Shown in pieces: positions 57,383-64,000 of a stretch of DNA of 64,000 nt. The stretch is from Calvatia gigantea (taxonomy: Eukaryota; Basidiomycota; Agaricomycetes; Agaricales; Lycoperdaceae): positions 149,501 through 213,500 of the forward strand of contig JACAAK010000010.1 in NCBI GenBank assembly GCA_025093985.1, given 5' to 3'. The translations under genes were made by a program, and so were the position numbers. Each line of letters starts with the position of its first letter. Within the stretch, counting starts at the first letter, position 1. A model generated the notes under the pieces. It was not told the DNA's origin. It ran no database searches and was given only the letters and a program-made list of their open reading frames with translations.

Positions 57383-58000
57383 GGGTGGCAGCTCTAGGAG
57401 ATGTGCTGACAGGCTTTACTGTGTCACAGAGTTCTTTGAGAGTGGTGTTTACCCTGTTGACAAGATTTTCAATATGTATTTGGGTCATCTGGTGTAGTAT
57501 TGTGTCCAAGTAGGTTAACTGTTATGTCATCCAACTCTAGAAATATTTCAGCTATATTGAGGTGTTTGAATACCTCTAGAGCTAGGTTGATCCTATTTTG
57601 GAGACCATTAACATAGGTATTTTCTATAGGAATAAGAGGGAATTGGGCAAGTGTGCAGAAGATGAAGGGGATATACTGGCTGGTGGAGGTGGAAGTGTTT
57701 ACAAAGCCAGCATAATGTGATGTAGGCAGTGGTGAGGGGGATCAGGCAGTTGGTGTTTAGTCTCTTGTTCTGGGTGATGATTGTTGTTAATTTGGCATTT
57801 GTAGTATCATTGACATTTTTCAGTAATGTTTCAAGCAACCCTTGCACTCCTGATGGAGTGGTGGCTATGTTGAATTAGGTGCCACTTGGGGTGGGTGCTT
57901 TACTGTTGCCAGGCTCAGGAAAGGGAATGGAGGAGATTCTGGTAGGGGTGGAGTATATGAGAGAGGAGATAGTGATGCAGTTTACTTAAGAGGCAGGCAT
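57383..58000 (-). pseudogene. A10 ORF3, N-terminal part
   Basis: The start ATG (complement of 57998-58000) lies 6 nt from the pol TAG (complement of 58007-58009). It has an early stop at the fifth codon and indels after about codon 90. Cut at 57383 by the B2 LTR. Confidence 0.78.
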
Positions 58001-58006
58001 GTTCTA

Positions 58007-60250
58007 CTAGTTGGTGCATTTGTTGGATGCTTTTTTGGGTTTTCTGCCCCCTCTTTTATGGGTATCCTCTGGATGCCTTTTCAGGTAGTCCTGTATTGCT
58101 TCTTCTGTGTTTTCTAGATTGGACTCCACTGTCTACATATTATCTTCATTGCTATATTCCTTCCAATAGACTAGGAACTGATATCCCTATCCCTGCTTTT
58201 GTTGTTCTCAGATTTCTTCCACTTTATACTCCTCTTTATTATTGGTGATTACTGGATTGGGTGCCAGGGTGTTTCATTGACTCAGGAACTCTGGCTTCTG
58301 TACTGGTAATAGCAATTGTTCATTGAAGATGTTATGAATGGCCCATTCATTTGGCAATATGAGCTGATATGCTACTTCTCCTATTTTTTCCTTGATTTAG
58401 AAAGGCCCATACCTTTTTTGGCCTAGCTTCTTTGGTGGCTGATTGGTATATATATTGGTGTTTTCTAGTCACACTTTGTTGCTGATTTGGTATGCTTTGG
58501 AATGAAGTCTGCTATTGTTGTATTGCTGTTTCATCTTTTCCTGATATAGCCATAGTACTGATGAGGTGTTGTCTTAGATAGCCTGTAGCTGTTTCAAGAA
58601 CTCTGTGCTGCTTGGGTTGTTCATGGCTCTACTGTCTTTCCCTTTCCAGGGATGTTGTCCATAATTCAAGAAGAATAGTATTTCTTGTGTTCCTCTATGT
58701 TGTTTGTCATTATACTGGAATTTGGCCATCAACAGCCATTCCGACCAGTTGTCTTGGTTGTAGTTGCAATATAATTGGAGATAGGTTTATACTTCTTGAT
58801 TAATTCACTTTGTCTGTCCATCAGTTTGGGGGTGGTAGGCTATTGACAAGTTCTGTTCTATTCCCAGTTCCTTGAATAACTTCTCTGTGAATTCTGATGT
58901 GAATTGTGGTCCTTGGTCACTTAGGACTTTCCACAGCACTCCATGTAATTTCCATACTTCATCTCAATATATCTGGGCTATATCTTTGGATGAAATGTCT
59001 ATTCTTGTTGCTATGAGCTGTATTATTTTTGTGAATTGGTTGACAACTATAAGTATGGTATCATTTTCTTTTAGTCTCAGTAATGGCCCAATAAGGTCAA
59101 TGCTGATTTCCTCCTATAGTCTATCTGGTATGGGAAGGGAGTGTAGCAGTGTTTTGAGTGGTATTGTCATAGTTTTGTTTCTTTGGCACATTTGACATCC
59201 TTAAATGTATTGCTTTATGTCTTTTCATAGTATAGGCCACCAATAATTCCTTGTGATAAGCTTGGTCATTCTATGTTGACCTAGGTGTCCTGTATCAGGG
59301 GAGTTGTGATACTGGTGTAAGGTCTCTTCTCATAGCTTCATATCAGATAGTGTATATATACTACTTCCTTTGTAGATGACTTGATCATGTTCAGTTAGGT
59401 TAGAGTTATCTTTGTTCAGTTCTATTGTGACTGCTGTTTCTTGCTGGGTGTTTTTCCTGATTTGTTCTAGAAAAGTGGGTTTAATAAATACTTTTGCACT
59501 TGGAGTAGAACAATGTCCTCAGTGTTTTCTTTGTTCTTTTGCATCTTCTGCATCCAGTCTTCTTGGATCATAGTGACTAGTTTGCTATCTACTTGTTTGT
59601 GCCCTTGATGTATTCAGGATAGTAAATCTGCTTTGGTGTTTGTTTTGCCAGGTATATATCATAGAATGAAATTATAGTCTTGTAGGCATAGATACTATCT
59701 TGCTTGTCTTTTGTTGAATTTCTGAGGCTCTCTAAAGTACTTGAGGTTCTTGTGGTCAGTCCATATCTCAAACTTTTCTTTGGCATTGAGGAGATAGTGT
59801 CACCATTCTTTTAGGGCATAGACAATTGCTAGTAGTTCTTTATCATAGATTTTATAATTTCTTTCTACTGGTGAGAGCATATGCAATGTGAATGCAACTG
59901 GGTGCCATCTTCCTCCTTGTTGTTATGATAATACTCCTTCTAGGGTGTAGTTGGAGGTATTGACTTCCACTCAGAATTGGTCTTGTCTTTGCAGTAGCAC
60001 TAATGTCAGTTTCTCAGTGATCTGTTGTTTCAGTTTGTTAAATGTGTCTTGATGTTCTTCCATCCATTCCCATGTCATTGTTCCCTTAAGTTTGTTGAGT
60101 GGCCCTGCAATTTTGCTGAAGTTCTTGATAAATCATCAATAGTAATTGGCAAAGCCTAGGACCTTTCAACTGTCTTAGTGTTTCCTGGCTTGGGCCAGTC
60201 TCATACTGACTTGACCTTTTCTTCTTCCATCTCAATCCATCTATGGCCTA
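58007..60250 (-). pseudogene. pol: A10 pol, RT end to chromodomain
   Basis: Read leftward: RT C-terminus (from 60250), RNase H (about 60000-59690), HHCC finger (about 59350-59200), integrase core (about 59130-58800), GPF module and chromodomain (about 58250-58080). Many in-frame stops. Its first codons continue A5 (39909) exactly across the AAAAG duplication. Confidence 0.85.
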
Positions 60251-60255
60251 CTTTT

Positions 60256-60475
60256 TGTTATGACCTTTATAAGTTGGTACCTCAGGTTGCAACTTTATGC
60301 TAAGGCTTGAGGGCATAGAAGGGAATAAGAATGAGGTGGTTAAGCATACCAAATACAGGAGACTGTATATATACTTATATATGAGAGGAACATTCAGTTG
60401 AATAGATAGAGCTATCATATAAAATGTCTGATGACAATGGCATGATAGCAGGTATGAGTCATTACTCAGAGAACA
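60256..60475 (-). repeat. A6/A8 3' LTR, last 220 bp, inverted
   Basis: Corresponds to 39997-40216 of the 5' LTR. With 56076-56162 it sums to 307 bp, the full LTR length. CTTTT at 60251-60255 is the complement of AAAAG. Confidence 0.87.
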
Positions 60476-60479
60476 GTGG

Positions 60480-61475
60480 CTCATACATGGTCAGGGTATT
60501 TAGGACAGTCTTCTGGCTTGTGTTTCAGATTGAGAGTTTTGTATAGTTGGCAGAAGTACTGGGGGCAAGTCCATCAGTAGTGACTAGGTTGGACCTTTTG
60601 ACATACAGGACAAGTAGTGTTCAGGCAGTTATTTACCCAATAACCAATGGCAGAAAGGTAAAGTTTGGTGCATTTGTTACAGAAGGCCTTTGCATCAAAA
60701 TTAGGGTGGTTCATTGCTCAGGGTTGGGTAGGGGGTTGCTTTAGTTGGAGTTCAAGGGGTTTTCAAGTTGGGCCTACAGTGAGATTAGTTGGTCAAGGTG
60801 GGCCAAGAGGTTGTATATAGCTATTTTGAGCCTTTCAGAAGAGGGGTTCAGGATATTGGGTGGGTTGAGGTGAGGCTGAGGGAGGTACTATATGTTAGGC
60901 AGCTGTGTTTGTGGAGAGGGGAGGGGTAGATTGGTGTAACTTGACCTGCATCAAGCCAGTTCACTGGTGGGATGGAAAAGAATCAATTTGATGCTCTCTA
61001 AGATACTAGGCATATGCCTGAGGTAATCCAAGGCTTTATGATGTCTGGATAAATAAGGCCACTCAATTGGCCATATTGTCATGATCTCTATGAAGATATT
61101 TATATTGTTGTATGGCATCACAGATAGTATACCAGTGTATTTGTTGAGTGATATTATGTAGGTACTCAGTTCTAAACTAAGTTTGATGATCTCACCTGAG
61201 GACCATTGCATGAAGAGATTCCTCAGTTGAGAAATCAGATCAAGTCCATAACTGAGTTTTGGTTGGTTGTGGTAGTGGCTGGATGGAAGGGTCCAGGATT
61301 GGGAAGTTCCTTCCTATGAGATTTTGGGATCCTAGCTTGCTCCAAGGGGAGTGCTAGGATGGGGTAGTTATTGTGGATAGAGTATATGTACTCTGGTTTT
61401 GGAGACCAGAGAAGTTGCTGGGGGTTTGTTTTCACATCATAAGAGGGGGTATATCAGAACAACCCCTGATGGTCC
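60480..61475 (-). pseudogene. B3: family B post-pol ORF fragment
   Basis: Read leftward it matches B1 30530-31610, including the three-knuckle region (about 60700-60510), with one Cys and one His changed to Tyr. It ends at 60480 where B2 (56163) would continue. Many stops and some indels. Confidence 0.75.
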
Positions 61476-61634
61476 CTTTGGACCATCCCACAACCTGATG
61501 CCCTCACCTATATTCAGCCATGCAGACATAAATACCAACTGGAGATCCTGATGGACAATGATGGACTTATACATAATGAAACAATAAGACAATAGACAGT
61601 AGAGTAGTATATATCAACCTGTACACCTGCAGGG
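61476..61634. other. unassigned 159-bp segment
   Basis: No match to other sequence in the window and no ORF. It starts with a hairpin of 8-bp stem and 4-nt loop (GATGGTCC/GGACCATC near 61480). It could be the edge of another insertion. CAGGG (61630-61634) is the expected left duplication of A11. Confidence 0.4.
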
Positions 61635-61941
61635 TGTTATGGTTTTACACTGATCAAGTCGTACTCCGTTTCTATCTGCATTTTAGTCTACCTGCATACC
61701 TGTTTCATCTATTCCTATCGAGCGATCTCCGAGCATGACTCATACTGACTACTATGCCATTCCTATTGGACGTTTCATGTAGTTACTCTATCCATTCAAC
61801 CGGATGCCCTTAGAGTACTTAAGCATACATACATCCATTGTATTCGGTACGCTTAACTACCTTTAGTTCCTCTCCCCTTACTTGCCCTCAAGACTTAGCC
61901 TAAGCTGCAACCTGAGGTCTTATCAGACTAAGGTCGTAACA
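61635..61941 (+). repeat. A11 5' LTR
   Basis: TGTTATGG...GTCGTAACA, 307 bp, colinear with the A9 LTR. Confidence 0.92.
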
Positions 61942-61943
61942 TT

Positions 61944-61954
61944 TGGTTAAGCAT
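61944..61954 (+). other. A11 primer binding site
   Basis: TGGTTAAGCAT. The LTR start segment reads ACGCTTAACTA, differing from full complementarity at two transition positions. Confidence 0.55.
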
Positions 61955-62022
61955 CCCCACCTCACCTTGCAGAGGAAAGAGTTGAAAAAGACTCGAACCA
62001 TGACGAATCCAGGAGCCATTAT

Positions 62023-63152
62023 ATGAGCTCGAACCCCGACAAATACAGAGAACCTCAGCTCAAAGTCACAGATGACGAACTCATAACAGACGATGAAACC
62101 AACACATCAGACGAGGAGGCAGAGAACCCTGAAGTACCTGCACCAGAACCAGTTGTAACAGACAATGAACCCAGAGACACTACACAAGGAGTAAACCCAA
62201 CAGGAGTAGAAGAAGTTATATCAGAACTCTTCAACGAACTCAACTTAGCAGAAGAAGAGTTAAGACAACTGGAGAACCAAGACACAGAATCAGAATTAGG
62301 AAAATTAGAAATGACCGACAACACCGCACCCAACACGAAGGGCCTCATGCCCGACCTGGATTTTTCAATGGAACCTGCACCAAATTTGACAATTGGTGGA
62401 GAGCTATGACACTCTTCATGCGATTTAACAAAATCGCAATGGCTGACGATAAAGCAATAGCAGTCTTGGCCAGACTGCGAGGAGGAACTGCAGGAGCATA
62501 CGCAGCAATGAAAGCACCACAAATCCTAGAAGGAGAAGACTCAGTAGATTGGAAAGCCTTCACTGAAGAATTCCAAAAGACATTCTCCAATGACGCAATA
62601 AATGCCAAAGCTGAATGGTAAATCAAGAAATTCAAACAAGGAAATTGGAACACAGCCGACTACCTCATAGAATTCGACATACTCAAGAACAAGGCCCAAA
62701 CTGACAGCAAACACACTATGTTCTTGTTAAGGAAAAATGCGTGACAAGATATCATCCATACCATCACAGGTTACCCACCCAGTGCCTGCCCAGATACTTA
62801 TGCCAAATGGAAAGAAGCCATTCTGGCCATAGGACAAGGATACGAAGCATCCGAATACTGAGGAGACAAAAAGACCAGTTTTGGAACCATGTATGGAGGA
62901 ATGGGGGAACTCATGGAGATAGGCAGCAGGTGTCATGTCTTTAATGCAAAAGGGAAACCAAAGTGCTACAATTGTGGCGTTTTTGGGCACATTGCTAAAG
63001 ATTGCAAGAAACCCAAGGAGTTAACTTGCTACAACTGTAGAAAAACAGGCCACATTGCCAAATCCTGCACTGCGCTGAAAAAGATACAAATCCGAGCAGT
63101 AGAAGAAGCTAGCTCAGGAGAACAGCAGGATTTTTCCGAAGACTCCGAGTAG
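62023..63152 (+). pseudogene. gag: A11 gag
   Basis: ATG 62023, same position as in A1. A 1-bp deletion near 62355 shifts the frame; the gag domain and two CCHC knuckles (about 62966-63070) follow. Stops are TAA at 62619 and TGA near 62743 and 62860. It ends TAG 63150-63152. Confidence 0.87.
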
Positions 63153-64000
63153 GCGCTGCCTCACGAGTCAAGAAACTTGTATCTAGGATATCGGAAAAAT
63201 ATTACATGATTCCCCAGAAACGAAAGCACGAATTAAACCTAAAAGGAAGTATTCAAACCCCCAAGAAAGAAATTGTGGTAAACACTATTGTCGACTCAGG
63301 ATGTACCACCAGCAGCATCAGCAAAAAATTGGTAGATGAAGAACGAATCCCCACAAAGAAACTGAAACAGGAAATTATGGTACTCAATGCAGATGGCACT
63401 ATGAACCAAGGAGGAAAAGTCACGGAAATGGCAACCATTGAAATAGAAATCAAAGGTCACAAGGAAACAATCGAAGCATCAGTGGTGCAACTCCAAGACA
63501 GGGCAGAAATATTTTTAGGACACGACTGGTTAATCAAACATAACCCCGAAGTAAACTGGATGACAGGAGAAATCAAGTTCAACCAATGCCCACCAAACTG
63601 TCAATTCCCACATCAAAACATTCAGGTTACAAACAGAATCTGAAGCATGGCCACTACTGAAGACATATAGGAAGAAGAAGAAGAGCCAGATCCAACCGAA
63701 CCATCCAATCTACCAGACTACGTCCAACCGTTCATACACCTCTTCAACAAAACAACCTTTGACAAGCTGCCAGAACGAACAGAATGGGACCATGAAATAG
63801 TCTTAACAGAGGACGCACCTAGAGAAATCAATGCTGGGACATACAACATGACAATCAAGGAACAGGACAAACTCAAAGCCTTCATCAAGGAAAACCTCAA
63901 ATTAGGATGCATACGACCATCAAAATCCCCATATGCAGCCCCCACCTTCTTCATTCCAAAAAAGGACGGTTCAAAAAGACTAATTCAAGACTATCAACGA
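63134..64000 (+). pseudogene. pol: A11 pol, 5' part
   Basis: The -1 frame after GGATTTT at 63128-63134. Protease DSG box near 63293, TGA at 63641, a TAG near 63667, then the start of the RT to the window edge. Otherwise open. Confidence 0.87.

Larger units (their letters stand above)
61635..64000 (+). mobile_element. A11: family A element, 5' part, runs off the window
   Basis: 307-bp 5' LTR (61635-61941), PBS, gag and the start of pol. Many CpGs are kept, so it is among the younger copies. Confidence 0.9.

Noticed and set aside
1..64000. CRISPR arrays, tRNA or rRNA genes, bacterial operons
   Set aside because: No regularly spaced short repeats, cloverleaf-like segments or ribosomal sequence were seen. 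The content is eukaryotic retrotransposons throughout.

Overview
The window is a transposon graveyard from a filamentous fungus, most likely a basidiomycete. It holds short GT-AG introns of about 50 nt, chromodomain Ty3/Gypsy elements, a Ty1/Copia element, and pervasive CpG-to-TpG/CpA decay. Almost every base belongs to an LTR retrotransposon or its remains. I see no tRNA, rRNA, CRISPR or bacterial feature. Only the first ~650 bp looks like host gene sequence.

Three Gypsy families are present. Family A (LTR 288-307 bp, gag, pol and a third ORF after pol) supplies about eleven copies or fragments: A1 3605-9960, A2 13802-28624 (minus), A3 32381-37821, A4 38282-39690, A5 39691-39909, A6/A8 39910-56162 (split), A7 43171-44637 (minus), A9 46801-53196, A10 57383-60250 (minus), A11 61635-64000, and a solo LTR at 26838-27142. 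Family B (about 620-bp LTR, gag, pol and a long post-pol ORF with three CCHC knuckles) is B1 (9961-13801 plus 28630-32380) and the split copy B2/B3. Family D is a lone minus-strand pol at 698-3604. One nearly intact Copia element (14533-21329) and a diverged solo Copia LTR (56776-57214) complete the identified set. Unidentified insertions are a 951-bp solo LTR (53425-54375) and a 1.3-kb insertion (27201-28503).

The nesting order can be read from exact 5-bp target duplications. A2 entered B1 (AAGAT). Copia entered the third ORF of A2 (GTGTT). A family-A solo LTR (ACATC) and the 1.3-kb insertion (GCAGTA) entered the 5' LTR of A2. A9 entered A8 (AAGTA). The 951-bp LTR entered A8 (GACAC). The solo Copia LTR entered a B LTR (AACTC). 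A6/A8 entered A5/A10 (AAAAG); this last case only makes sense if 56163-60479 is re-inverted.

The most interesting points are these. (1) A third ORF of about 328 codons in family A sits in frame exactly 6 nt after the pol stop in seven copies and matches nothing I know. (2) Family B has a different post-pol ORF carrying three zinc knuckles. (3) The family-A primer binding site is complementary to 11 nt at the predicted transcript start, implying Tf1/sushi-type self-priming. (4) A 4.3-kb inversion with CCA microhomology repairs three broken elements at once when reversed. (5) A near-identical 0.6-kb palindrome lies in a GATA-rich repeat. (6) CpG decay grades the copies by age and explains nearly all stop codons and the loss of the RT catalytic Asp.
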